Shown in pieces: positions 10,560-22,687 of a stretch of DNA of 64,000 nt. Each line of letters begins with the position of its first letter. Positions within the stretch are counted from its first letter, which is position 1. The notes under the pieces are model-generated. The model ran no database searches. It saw only the letters and a program-made list of their open reading frames with translations, and was not told where the DNA came from. This DNA comes from Gnetum montanum. Taxonomy: Eukaryota > Streptophyta > Gnetopsida > Gnetales > Gnetaceae. The stretch is taken from NCBI GenBank assembly GCA_015680685.1, contig MNCI01025116.1:221903-285902 (forward strand), in the 5' to 3' direction. Position numbers and translations under genes: made by a program.

Positions 10560-12900
10560 ATTGAAAATGTCTTCTTCTTGCAAAGTTGATTTTCCACCTA
10601 CTATTAATCTTAATAAAAAATATTATAAGACTAGGAGAAATTCTGATTAAGTACCTTAATAACTAAAGATTGTATATGCCTATCTAGATCCTTATTAAAT
10701 AGATTTTACTTTTATCCTTTACTAGGATGAGCAACTATGCTAGAGAGACTTGGAGGACAAAGTTGTGTTACCTCCCAATCATGCTATTCCATTATTATTC
10801 ATTGCATCACTAATGAGGGTGGGGCATGAACTAGCAACCCTATAATAGCAAGTGAAGGAATACCTCTCTAAAGACTATCAATCAATAGAAGCCCAACTTA
10901 GAAAAGATAAACTTATGGAGGCCTACCCTGGAGCCTCCAATGTCAAGAAGGGCTCAATCTCACTAACCTTACAATTAGAGAAGAAGAATACCAACCTTCC
11001 ATTGGGATGATTTCAATGCTAGGATTCTCCTCCCTGTGACGAGTATAATGTAATTTTTAAATGATTACATTCAACCTTGGCTACTAACAAAGATAATAAT
11101 ATAACTAATCCTAGAACTAATGGAACATCAAGAACAAGTTCTACTAGCCATTTACCAAAAGAACAACTAAGGGATCAAAGAAAGAGGGCAAGGTAGCATA
11201 TCTATCCTATTTTTTGATCCTCACCCTCCTCCTCATTATCAAGCTCTAAAAGGAGGAAACATGATCAAGATTGAAGAAGAAATGATCAAGGACAAGATGG
11301 AGATGATAGAAGATGCCACAATAGAAATGGGGGGAGGGAACATAGACATTAGCAAGAAGAGAAGGAACATCATTAGGAGAGAAGGCATAGAAAGCCACAT
11401 CATAGGAGACATGGCCATGATAGGAGTCATCAAGAATATGAAGAGTATGATGAACCATTACTTATTACTAGAAGCATGCAAACTACCTTAGAGATAGCCC
11501 ATATTCCAAACAGGCCTCAATGGAATAGCTAGAACAAACAATTTGATATTAATAACATCCCTATGTTTGAAGAAGTTCCTAATGATAATCTGAAACATCA
11601 GTTGCAAGTATTCCATAATTTCGTTTCCTTGTAAAACATTAAGAATGACTAGTAGAAGCTCAAACTATTTCCTAGGATATTCATTAAAGAAGTTGAAATT
11701 TGGTACTAATTTTAGAGTCAAAATTTATTTGTAGCTACTTTATAATTTTGGAGTTATTCACTAAACCATAGTGTAGGGCATTGAACTTGAAAAAATAAAT
11801 TTAGGGTTTAGAAAACAAGAAATTGTGAGTCCCTTGATCCAACCTTGGGAAGGTACTATTCTTTGTTACACCAATGCATAGTCCATGTGATAGATGAACC
11901 CAAAAATAAATTTAGATAGACTCTTTGTGTTTATGCATAGGGGAGATTGTTAAAAATGAAAGTTCATTAGATGCAAAGGATCATTAATCAAATGGAAAAA
12001 AGAAAGGGAACTAAAAAAGAGAGAAAGTATAGAGAAGTATAGTAGAGATCCATCCATTCATAAAAGGAAGATACATCTCTCTATTTCAGAGTAAGAAGCA
12101 CTACTAAAGAAGATTATAAAATAAAAAATTTTACCAATTTAAAAATATATCATAGAGATATCAAATAAGATAAATAAAATGTGGGATTTCTTGGATGAGA
12201 AGTTTCAAACTCCTATAAAAATTATGAAGGAGAAAATGAACCAAGGGAATAGGGACAAAGATAGAAGTTGGAGAAAGAATGAAGGAAAGAACTACATCAA
12301 CAAAAAGGTAAGGTTTTGGTAGTTGATGAGATTGCAAATTTTGAAATAGAAGATGAAGTTTGTAACATCTACCAATATAAGTATTCCAAGGAATGTTGCT
12401 CAATACTATCACACTTGCAAGAATATGGGGTTATGCTTTAAATTGAGAGCTTGCTAAAAGGAAACCCCCCAGGAGATGATCTTATCCATAAAGTAATTAT
12501 CAACAATAATTCCACTACTAACAATACTCTTCAAGTGGAATGGCACCAAAACCTAAAGACTATTATCATCAATGGAAAAACCCACAATCATGCGGTATGC
12601 CATCACCAAAATAGCAGTATCATTACCACCAACCTAACCCATGAGGATATTATGTCTAATAGCCTATGTTTCTAGGTTGCTCTAGAAGCTACATTTCTTC
12701 TTTTCATTACTAGTATCCCCTTGAATATCACAATCCTACCATCTCATGAACTAAATCTCCTTTAGCTTATACTTCTCATTATTCATAGCAACACTCTATG
12801 CCTCAAACCTTCACTTCTTTGTCACATGCAATACCTACGCAAGGTAAGATACCATTGTAGCCTTAATAACGCAATACCACATAAGCCATAGCTTTGAAAC
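10560..12900 (+). pseudogene. Athila-like gag (element I)
   Basis: Broken gag gene with the order seen in the relatives. At 10,680-10,915 the N-terminal part reads DFTFILY, then VVLPPNHAIP and an EAQLRKDK tract, matching elements A, B and D. From 11,220 to 11,470 there is a low-complexity charged region (the Ser/Arg/His-rich linker of D). At 11,540-11,740 the capsid core reads NNIP-FEEVP, HHLQVFHNF and LQNIEN. At 12,180-12,420 the C-terminal basic region and a C-x-IYQYKYPKEC knuckle remnant appear. Numerous stops and frameshifts make it non-functional. The interval 11,760-11,950 is poorly matched and may hold a small insertion. Confidence 0.6.
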
Positions 12901-13119
12901 TAGATGAAAATTCAAGTGGTTTTGAGCATAAGCCTTGAAAAAAGACTTTTTTCATTTCCAAGATTCTACTTAAACTCCTATAGGGATCTATGGCTATGAA
13001 TCCTTCTCAATTTTCTCTAGAGATATCAACCGAGTCACCTTCAAACTAAAGATCAAAATAAGTACATACTATCATTTTAACCCATTCAATTAAAGACTAG
13101 ATAAAGTTAGGAGACCTTC

Positions 13120-13570
13120 CAAGAAAAGGAACTAATCTTGGAACTCCTCTAACTTATTTATATATTATAGAAAATGATTTATGCAAGGCTCTATTAGAGT
13201 AAGATTTTGGTGTAAAACTAATTCCTTAAGAAATATATAAAACTTAGAACCTACCTCTCCTTAAGAAATGTAACATCAAGTTAGAGCTTGCTGACCAGTC
13301 CATCATAGTTTTATTGAGATTACTAGAGGATATTATAACCACTATGTATGGATGATCATATCTATTGGATTTTCTAGTTATTCATATGGACAACTACAAA
13401 GGGAACATCCTAATTATCATGGAAAAAGGTTGGCTAAGTAAAATTAATGCCAAGTTAGGGATCAAATATCTCTCCCTGGAAATTTCCTATATAAATTAAT
13501 TTGATAACATTGAGAAGAAGAGGGTTCCATGTATCACATACAGTGACATAGAATGCCATTGCATGCAAAA
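13120..13570 (+). pseudogene. Athila-like aspartic protease (element I)
   Basis: Retropepsin domain between gag and RT. LGTPLTYLYI and NDLCKALLE are followed by an in-frame TAA at the active site, then DFGVKLIP (D has LDLGFGVNLIS). The later IVMGRAWL block is reduced to IMEKGWL near 13,420, followed by INAKLGIK. The catalytic aspartate position is destroyed, so this copy cannot process a polyprotein. Confidence 0.6.
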
Positions 13571-13959
13571 AATATGAATTGTGAAGAGCACATCTATTAC
13601 AACATGTCAAAATTATGCTAAAACTAGAAGTATCCAAAGATGCCTATACACAATAGCCAAAAAATAAGAAGGTACCTAGTGATTAACCACAGATGATATC
13701 TCTAGTTTTACAACATGCATGAAATCATCTGAAATCCTCATAAGTACTTGTATAAAGATGATGGATGAGATGAAGCAAATTTGAAGCTAACTCTTCAAAG
13801 AATAAGATAGAAAACAAGTAGAAATGGATTGGAAAAATTTGAAGATCCCTGATACTTCTAAGCAAGAGTCCTTGGAACTAATATCCTTACTAACATTTCT
13901 AGAATATATATTCCTAGACAATGAAAAGCTAGTAATCATTAATGTCTAGCTCACTAGGA

Positions 13960-14980
13960 AATAGAAGAAAAAGCTACTAAAGGTAGTCAACATTTGGTCA
14001 ACAACCTTTTTTTGATCATATGATGAATTAATAGGAATAGATATACCCATATGCTAGTAATGAATGTGTGTAGACTCCACTATTAAGTCCAAGATGTAGC
14101 TATAAATGTTATTGAATTTAAAATTTAAAAAAGTTATTAAAAATGAATTGAAATTTTTTTAAAAGCTAGAAATATATATATAGTGGTAGATAGTAAGTGG
14201 GTAAGCCCACTCATTATTATTGTATCAAAGAAAGGTGGATAATGGAGAGTTTGTATAGACTTTAGGCTATTAAACATGTCTAGGTTTAAGAATCATTTTC
14301 CATTGTAATTTGTGGACTAAGTGTTGGACATAATTATAGGGAACAACTATTATAGTTTTTTGAATGGGTATAGCGAGTACAATCAAATATAAATTTCTCT
14401 ATAAGAGTAGTTCAAAACAACTTGTTCTTAGAAAACTTTTTCATATAAGAAGATGTTCTTTGGCCTATGTAATACCCCTATAACCTTCTAGCATCTAGTT
14501 TTGAGTATCTTTTAGTAGTAGAATAGCAGTGGTATGAAAGTATATATGAATGAATTATCCACCTATGGAGATAATTTTGAACAAGGATTGGACCATCTTG
14601 AATAGGTACTAAAACAATGTGTGAAAACAAACTAGTGGTTCAACTCATAAAAGATCCATTTCATGGTCAAAGATAACATTTTCTTGGGCCATATAATTTT
14701 AGGGAAAGGATTTATGGTGGATCATAAAAAGATAAGGATTATCCAAGAAATTACTAGATAATCTCAAACCACGAAAGATTTAAGATCACTCCATAGTCAT
14801 ACTAGTTATTACAGGCATTTTATTAAAAAATTTTCCAAAATTAGCAAGTCATTGATTAAGATTACTAGAAAGGATGCAATATTTGAGTTGCATAGAAAAT
14901 GTAAACAAGCATTCCAATAATTAAAATAGAATCTCATAGAAACATCAATTATATGTACTCCTAATTTATCCAAACACTTT
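13960..14980 (+). pseudogene. Athila-like reverse transcriptase (element I)
   Basis: Ty3/Gypsy RT, nearly full length but mutated. Blocks in order: WVSPLIIIVSKKGG near 14,200, WRVCIDFRLLNM near 14,240, FKNHFPL, FLNGYSEYNQI near 14,360 (D to N in the catalytic block), and YMNELSTYG near 14,545, where the relatives have FMDDFSTYG. Then FSKISKSLIKITRKDA leads into the connection domain. Loss of both aspartates in the FMDD motif alone would abolish activity. Gene order and motifs place it in the Athila group. Confidence 0.7.
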
Positions 14981-14984
14981 TGCA

Positions 14985-15395
14985 TCATGAAAAATGTATC
15001 CAGCTATGCATTAGGGATAGTTCTTATAAAAATGGATGATCAAAAACATCCATATTATATTTAGTGTATAAGTAGGAGCATTGTGCGTACATAATCCAAT
15101 TACACCACTACAGAAAAGAAACTTATAATGGTGATGTATTCTCTAGAGAAATTCAAGTACTATGTTATTCAAACACTATGTCTTGGATATCCAGTTTTTG
15201 TGTGTACTAATTAGAGTGTAATTTACTTTTCATGAATAAGGTAACAACAAGCCCCTATATTATCTAGTGGTTGATGATCTTTCAAGATTTTGATTTAATA
15301 ATGGTGTATAGAGAAAAAACCAAGAATATAGTTATAGATCATTTATCTTAGTTAAGATGGGATAATAGTAATGATGAAGAGCCCATAACTGATCA
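14985..15395 (+). pseudogene. RNase H domain (element I)
   Basis: It follows the RT connection and aligns with the RNase H domain of element B (42,120-42,490). HCIMKNVSSYALGIVLIKMD corresponds to the MTDASNYAL block, with the catalytic aspartate replaced by asparagine. Downstream LMVMYSLEKFKYYVI and DHLSxLRWD are conserved with B. The domain would degrade the RNA strand in RNA-DNA hybrids during replication; it is not functional here. Confidence 0.6.
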
Positions 15396-15469
15396 ATTTA
15401 TAGATGAGTTTCTCTTTGCTAAGGTAACTGAAGTTCACACATAAAGGATCATAAATTAGTATGATGGAT

Positions 15470-16600
15470 TCCTCTTATATCTACCCACATAGAAGACTCG
15501 TATCGAATGAGATCATAGAAAGAAATAGTAGTTTCTCTACTTGGTCAAACACTACATAGATATATAGGGCAACCTTTATAAGATTTATGTCAATGGCCTA
15601 GTATGATGTTGCACACATAATGAAGGTCAACTAAAATTCCTCCAAGATGCTCATGAGAATTGTCATCGGGGCTACTATGTAAGAAGAAAAATGATCATAA
15701 AGATCCTCATGGCAGGATATTTTTTGTCAATAATATTTAGGAACATCCACCATTTCCTCTATTCATATGTGTCAATGAGATGGAAGTATGACAACTAGGA
15801 TGCAAGGGTCCCAATAGTGAGTTTAACAACTAGAGCTTATTGACCTTTGGAGAATTAACTTCATGGGATCCATAACTCCCATGTCTAATGGAAAGTCTTA
15901 TAACATTGTTATTGTTGACTACTATACAAAATGATTTGAAGTTGCAACCATTTCTAATTGTACCTCTACTATATAGCTTAATTTCTAGAAATAATTTTTA
16001 AATGGGTTTGGTGTACCTAGAGCACTAATTTCTAACAATGAAACATACTTCATAGGTGCTAGCTTTTGTAAGTTAATGTAGTGCTTAGGGTGTACACATA
16101 AACTTATAGCATACTACCATTCTCAAGTTAATGGTTAAGTAGAAGTGACTAATAGGAAGATCACTCAAATTCTAATATAAACAATTAGTAGATATAGTAA
16201 ATATTTGAGTACCAAACATACTGATGCCCTTTGGACATATAGCACAATGTGGAAACTTCCTATAAGCTACTCTCCCTATGAGTTAGTATATAGAAAGTAC
16301 CCAAACTTCCAATTCAAATTGAACTTTGTACTTCATATGAGCTTAACTTAGACATTAACTTAGTACAAAAAGAATGAGTGATGATACTGAGTGTACTCAA
16401 TGAGAATCAAAGAGTTGCCTTTATGATGAATGAAGTGCATAAGGCACACAACAAACAATGCCATGATGTCTAGATAAGAAACGTTGCATTTAAATCAAGA
16501 GAGAAGATTTTGTATTAGAATCCCATGCATGTGCCATAATGAACCAGGTTCCATACATTATGGAAAGGACCATTCATTATACACTCAAATTTTCCTTTTA
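15470..16600 (+). pseudogene. integrase (element I)
   Basis: Decayed Ty3/Gypsy integrase. The zinc-binding part (H-ENCH near 15,650) is damaged. The catalytic core starts near 15,850 with RINFMGSI, where an asparagine stands at the first DDE aspartate, then IVIVDYYTK, a second block NNETYFIGASF near 16,035 in place of DNGTHFTS, and HSQVNG followed by a stop and VEVTNRKI near 16,125, where the catalytic glutamate codon is intact (16,142-16,144). The C-terminal part (VLYWNP-like block near 16,510) leads to the conserved tail. Integrase inserts the cDNA into chromosomes; this copy is dead. Confidence 0.65.
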
Positions 16601-16756
16601 AGGCTTTGATTATTTACCATCCAACAAGCCTTCAAAAGCACATATTGATCAACAAACAACATATTAAACCTTACACAAACTTTTAAGTAACTAGCCATAG
16701 CATAACATCTGAAATCAAGAATAGGCTTGCTACTTTTTCTAAATCTTCTCCTTCTA

Positions 16757-16782
16757 ACATTGTCATGGGGGAGATAACCATC
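16757..16782 (+). other. internal polypurine-like motif after integrase (element I)
   Basis: TGTCATGGGGGAGATAACCA lies at the end of the integrase tract. The same motif occupies the same place in elements A and B and resembles the polypurine tract next to their 3' LTRs. Confidence 0.55.
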
Positions 16783-16784
16783 TA

Positions 16785-18060
16785 CCATACATCTTAAGGG
16801 GGATGAAAAGTTTTCTTCTTTTTTGTTTTACGTTGTTCTTTATATGTTTTCCATTTTCTTAATATTTTTTTATTTATATATTTTCCATTTTTACTTCATA
16901 TTTTTTATTTGTTTTAGCTTTCTTTTGTTATCTTCTTTTGGTTTTACTTGTAATCTCTAATTTTATTCAATGTTGACTAAAAATGTTGAAAATTATTAAA
17001 TGAAGTTATCAAGTTTATAACTCATTATATAGGCCAAATTTATCTTTATATTATGATCTTTAGTAATGATCTATTAGTTTTCTAGTAGTATTAGGAAGTG
17101 AGTTCATGTTATCCACCAATTCCATCTTTCTCATATGAAGTTATGTATCATGGCAACATGATTATTCTTTCACATAAAAACTAAAAAGTAACATGTGATC
17201 TCATTACCTAATGAACTAGGAAAAGACTAAGTGGGAAAGAAAAAGAGTGTGAGCTTAAGGAAATTTATTATGTTATCTTCTTAACTTTCCTTCTATGTTC
17301 AATGGCTTCTAATGGATATATCATCACTCCTACTATTGATCATCATAGGAAGTATATCTTTGTATGGTATGGTTCCTCAAAAATACATGTAAATTCAAAG
17401 ATCACCTCCTTAAAGATATCTTGGGATATAAGAATTGGTCATGAGGCTGCAAAGACATGTTATCCATGCTTAAAGGCATCCCTCTAACTATGACCTGCAT
17501 TTCTTTTTAAGTATTTCCTTCTTTTCCTTTCTTCTTTTCTTAAAATGATGACTATCCTTTGTAGTTGTCATTAATGCATGATGTTAAGATATAAGAAATA
17601 GATCAATTAGAGGCTATTGCTATTCATATTGACTTGGTCTAGACTTAGAATGAATTGGTATGTTATCATGTTAACAATAGATTTTACTAAGAATTTTGTG
17701 CAACTATGATGTAAATTTTTCTCTCTTGATCTCTTTCTACAATTCTAAAACTTCATTTTCTCTCATCTTATAGCCTCATACCATTTTTAGTTGATAGTTT
17801 TATTTTTTTAATTTACATAATTATAAGAAAATATTTTACATGGATACATTGTTTAACTTAAATAACCATTCATCATCCAAGATGCCTATAGGCTTCTTGT
17901 GATGAGGTTATTCAAGGGCATCTTAGGAATAGCCTTACTTTTAAGAGAACCCTCTTACATATTTCTTAATTTCCTTTAGTTTAAACCCTATAATCATACA
18001 TCTTATTTTGATCTTTATAATCTTGATGCATGCATCATCCAAGTTTTATGCTAATTTGGC
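16785..18060 (+). other. 3' tail of element I
   Basis: This tract aligns in patches with the region between integrase and 3' LTR in element A (32,590-34,450): T-rich DNA first, then an AAGACATGTTATCCATGCCT-like block near 17,450 (AAGACGTGTTACCCATGCCT in A near 33,270), and an AGG-GAACCC-CTTACATAT block near 17,940. Similarity stops near 18,060. No 3' LTR follows, so the element is truncated on this side. Confidence 0.45.
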
Positions 18061-18708
18061 TCAATGAACATCTTTCATTTATTTATTTTACATGATTAAA
18101 TTGCTGAAATTCCTAACCTAAAATCTCACTTGCGTTATTGCCATGTTTTCTTAGCTTTTTGGTTTCCAATTGGCTTTTGTTTTGATCCCAATATTTCAAG
18201 TTGGAAAATAAGTGCAAAGATATATGTTAACACACCCTCATTGATACAATTTGATATGTTAATATAGGATGGAAATAGTATAAATATGCATAACACTTAG
18301 CTCATTGTTCACATTTTTCTTTAAACACAAGTATTTTTGTAATGTTTTATAGTCCAAAACCTTCCAAGAGTAATAAATTCCTCATTTCTTATCCATTTTC
18401 ACTAGTTCTTGAATATTCGAGCTTTTGAAAGTATGCTTCATATCATGGAGACATCAAAAACTAGGTTTTCATAGAAAAGTTTTCAAAAATATTTCTAATA
18501 CCCTGTAGATGTGATATTATAATAATATTAAAATAGTGATCCTAAGAGATAATATCAACAATCAACCTTGTTTGAAGCATAAATATAATAATAATAACAT
18601 ATTATCATATACTTGTGATTACTAAATAAGAACATAACAATAAAGTCCTAACTTTTAACTAATAAATTTAACCTAATCAAATAAAGAAAGGTACTTAAAT
18701 AAAAAAAA
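18061..18708. other. unassigned AT-rich DNA
   Basis: No gene seen. A TATA-like TATAAAT at 18,279-18,285, followed by a T-rich leader, could be the promoter of the element carrying ORF J, but no matching LTR was found. Confidence 0.3.
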
Positions 18709-19049
18709 ATTATATATCTAAATGATTAATCGAGTGGAGAATGATACATAGGGAAAACCTACCTCTTCTAGAGTAATCAATAAGGAGATGTGATCATCAA
18801 GAAGAAAGATATCATCATATCTGACTTGCTAGAGATGATAGTAGATGCCCTTAGATTACCAAACACTAGGGTGAATTAAAAAACATTATATATCTAAATG
18901 ATTAATCCAATGGAGAATGATACATAGGGAAAACCTACCTCTTCTAGAATAATCAATAAGGAGATGTGATCATCAAGAAGAAAGATATCATCATATCTAA
19001 CTCTAGAGATGATAGTAGATGCCCTTAGACTACCAAACACTAGGGTGAA
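18709..19049 (+). repeat. 176-bp tandem duplication at the start of ORF J
   Basis: Copy 1 at 18,709-18,884 and copy 2 at 18,885-19,049 are nearly identical, both opening with ATTATATATCTAAATGATTA and ending at CACTAGGGTGAA. Copy 1 can be read as VIIKKKDIIISDLLEMIVD. Copy 2 has lost two bases in the middle, which shifts that frame. Confidence 0.9.
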
Positions 19050-21005
19050 GCTTGCAAAAATTTTAGCTTAAGTGAATCCAAAGACAAATAAGAAATGGAT
19101 CTTGTGGTACTATCAAGTGGATTATAAGGAGTATGGTGCCTTAACTAAGTTAGAGTAAGCTTATTACTATATTATGGCCTATCACCTCAATCCAATGGTG
19201 AGGCCCAGTAAGATAACTATCTATTCTATGAGGGCATGCATGGCACTAAGTAGAAAATTTCAAGTCAACTTGCCTTAGCTCATCTTCCATGAGATCAAGA
19301 AAGTTTTGAAGAAAAATGAGAAGGGTGAGAAGATACTTTCCATTTCCTACCTCATTAAAAGAACTCTACACAAGAAGAAAAGTAGCCTACTACACCAACA
19401 ATGTGGTTCATAAAGCTCCTGTCACATCATGAAAAGAGATCATGAAGAAAAAAGAACCCACCAAGTTTCAAGTAGAAGAACTACCCTCACCACTACCACC
19501 TGTAGCACCAAATATGACTCTAGAAATGCTAGAAACTACTAAATGTTGAAGGAAAATTTGAGAATAGCAATTGTAATAACAAGCCTCAAGAGGTGGTGGG
19601 GAATCCTATGTGCACATATTGGTCATGAGCCAATTGAATGAGGTCACGAGGACCATCAATTTACCAAAGAATGAAATGATCTCATTTTTCTTTTCACAAG
19701 GAAACTAGGCTCCTATTTGCTTCAATCCTAATGGAAAAAAATTCACTATGTTGATCCCAAGACAAGCATTTCTGAAAATCTTTGAAAATGTACTAAACTT
19801 CTTTGTGATTTTGGAAGAAGATGAAAGATAAATAGTCTTGATCATGCCATACAAGAGCTAGAAGACTATAGTGGAAGTGGTAATAGACCAAATTAGAAAA
19901 TACTTGAGTGCTCTTATACCATTTGTACCTAATGTTATTGTCATGGTAGATGTACAAGCATTATCAAGAGCCAAAAGTAGAGGAACCCAACATTAGGAAG
20001 TACTAGAGCACTTGGTTAGAGCTAGGTAATTGATTCCAAAGATCTTTAATATTTTGGAAGACATTTTAGCTAACTAATTGTAACTACTAAAGACAAAGGA
20101 TAAGATGTTGATTACCAATGTACCACATGAGGAGACCACCATTAGCAATCAATGCTTAGCCAATGAGGTTGTGAAACTCAAAGTATATTTGTTAGGTCTC
20201 ACCACTCTTAGGCTAGAACTTACAGGAGATGAAGCTTTTTAACAACTTCAATAAAAATATTAAGAGGTTGAGAATGTGAAAGAGGTATTAATCTTTGATA
20301 CATCAATGTTGGAAGGAATGATGAATTTCTTTAGTCATTACCTTGCGCTAACCTAGGAAAATCATTACTTTTGGAATGCTAAGTAACAGAAGGATCAAAT
20401 GGTTGAGTACATTTACTAGCTCCAAGAGTATCTTACTAAGATAAAATTATATGAGGGAATATTAGCTATAGAAAATAGAAATCTCGAGATGAATAAAGTT
20501 CATGCTCTTCACCAAAAGATCAAAATTGTGATTACCACTTAGAAAAATGAGGCCCTAGAGTATAAATGAGTAAAAAATTACCACATGAACAAGATCAAGA
20601 TGTTGAAGGAGATTAATGAAAAGGAGAAAAAATTAGCAAAGACAAATATAAATGAAGCCTTCTAGCAACTTTAGTAAAGAGGCAATGTATAACAATACAT
20701 TATTGATGGTCTCAATGCCTATAATCAAGAAGAGATCCATCCAAACAAGTTGCAAATTGAGGAAATGACTAAATACATGAAACTAGCCAATCTCTAGTAT
20801 GCAAACTTGGCAATGCTAATAGAAGGAAGATCAAGAATAAAGTTAGAAAAGAAAGTGGCTAGCTCCTACCTCTTCTATGAGGTGGAGCTCAAGCTTCATA
20901 AAGAGATTAAATAAAAGTTGAAAGTAACCAATGACACATCCAAGAAAATCAAGTTATACCTCATAGCTAAAATTCATTGTAATTTGGTAAAGAAATAAAG
21001 GTAGA
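19050..21005 (+). pseudogene. coiled-coil ORF J, repeat-family protein of unknown role
   Basis: Long decayed coding tract of about 650 codons with scattered stops and few frameshifts, all one strand. The N-terminal part has WILWYYQVDYKEYGALTKLE (19,100), then SMRACMALSRKFQVNLP and FHEIKKVLKKNEKGEKI (19,220-19,330), a composition that recalls the putative plant transposon protein domain often found in plant repeats. From 20,100 to 20,990 it is Lys/Glu/Leu-rich with heptad-like spacing, as in a coiled coil (for example LAIENRNLEMNKVHALHQ). A partial copy is at 5,640-6,640. The function is not recognised. It stands upstream of element F and might be an extra ORF of an Ogre/Tat-type element, but no shared LTR proves it. 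Confidence 0.4.
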
Positions 21006-22221
21006 TACAATTATCTTATTTTTTAAAAAATCTAGCATTATGACCTCCTATTGCTAGAATTTAAGACCTCATGCATCCTAGCTTTTGGAAGCTACAAAAT
21101 CCATGTATGGTAGCTTATGGAATCTAAGAATGCTTTAAAAGATACAAAATTTGATACCTTACCCTTGTATGCTAGGCATTATAGTTTTCTATGCTAGACA
21201 ACCTACAAAGATATCATACAAGATTTGGGTTTTAATCTTGTATGTTGAGCATTGAAATGTTGTACATTGGGTAGAACACATAGTTAGCATATGGAGAGTA
21301 AAGAACTAGATAAAATTATTTGTACATTACATGTAGGTATTTCAAGTATGATAGAAGGTGCTAGAAATATATAAGCAATCATGACAAAATTAATTGGAAA
21401 CAAGATAGGAATCCAAGACCTATTTAAATGAGAACCTATTTCATTGCAAGGTATTTTGACATTTTGCATCTATGCTAAACTTGAGACTTTCGAGTAGTAA
21501 AGACAATCATGAGTCCATGACAATCACCATCATTTTTCCATAGTGCAAATCACTAGAGTAGACAAATTAAGTTAAAGACAAAATTTGTGTAGATACATAG
21601 TAGAGTACACCTAGTGATTGTATCAAAGCCTAAGGACATTATTTCATCTTTTGGGTTTTCAAAAACACATAATTTGTATCTCCTAAACCTTTTCTTTTAA
21701 AATTTTATTTCAAATCATTAATATCAAAGTTTCAGTTCTACCTTTATTTTCTCATTTTTTGTCTATTTTTTTATTCTGATCCTCCATGCTATGTTTTAAA
21801 ATTGAGATGATCATTTGCATTTTTCTCTCACCTAGTAATAAATCTTTTAAGTCCTCATTTGATCAGCAATACCATTGAGATGATCATAGATCCTTCTTAA
21901 GGCCCATGAATCTATAGGCTAAACCATTTTGATGGGGATTTTTCATCCTCCAACACTAATTTTTCATCACTAGAGTTTCTAGCGTTAGAAAGAGCACCTA
22001 TGCCTAACTTCTTTATTTAATCTTGTTTCAATGCTTGCTTGTTTCTACCTTTTGTTCATGATAGCATGTTTTTAATAGCTTAAAAAAATTATTTTTCATT
22101 TTTACCTAGTGCATCTTATATGCCACAACTAGTTTTTGGCCAAAACATACATTTTTTTATCACTAGTTATAGTGCAGTTTGTAGTGTAGTCCTTTCTCCA
22201 TGCAACTTGCAACTTTGAAAA

Positions 22222-22252
<31 letters not shown>

Positions 22253-22687
22253 GTAGTAAATAGCATCCCTACCCAACATACGTTAGAATAAATTTTTAAA
22301 ATAATAAAAATAATTTTTAATTTTACAATTATGGCTACAATGCATATGCTAGAACCTCTTCCTAATTTCCCAACATTAGTAAAACATAGGGAATTTTAAG
22401 TTCTCATTATAGCTATAACCTTCATACTATAAAGCTTTTGTATGTTGTGTATGCTAAAGCTTCCATATTCTTTTTATGCTAAAAATTTCGTATTCTATGT
22501 ATGCTAAAATTTTCATATGATATGTAGTTAAGTCTTTATACAATAAAGCTTTTATTTACTTCATACACTACAATTCTCACATAAGCTGAGTAGTCTCATA
22601 CGCTAAGCCTTCTAGCTTACTATTTGGTTTAATACTTCATTGATGCATTTTCATTAATCCACCATATTACCACTTAAGCTCGCCTAC
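21006..22687. other. noncoding leader-like region upstream of element F
   Basis: No gene seen. Repeated TATGCTA motifs occur at 21,160-21,260 and again, roughly every 25 bp, at 22,430-22,530; the leader of element E (51,030-51,260) has a comparable array of CATACTTAGCATTTT motifs. A TTA microsatellite lies at 22,223-22,252. The 5' LTR of F should lie in this interval, but I could not delimit it. Confidence 0.4.
22223..22252. repeat. (TTA)n microsatellite
   Basis: About ten uninterrupted TTA/ATT units. Confidence 0.95.

Noticed and set aside
10980-11490. Met/Ile-rich open frames on both strands
   Set aside because: They overlap the low-complexity charged linker of gag in element I and show no independent signal.
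11765-11955. GGGGAGATTGTTAAA as a Copia polypurine tract and LTR start
   Set aside because: The sequence after it aligns with gag of element H, so it is more simply decayed gag; no Copia coding is nearby.
21006-22687. 5' LTR of F
   Set aside because: It must be about here by layout, but no block matches the E LTR or any downstream copy, so I did not place it.
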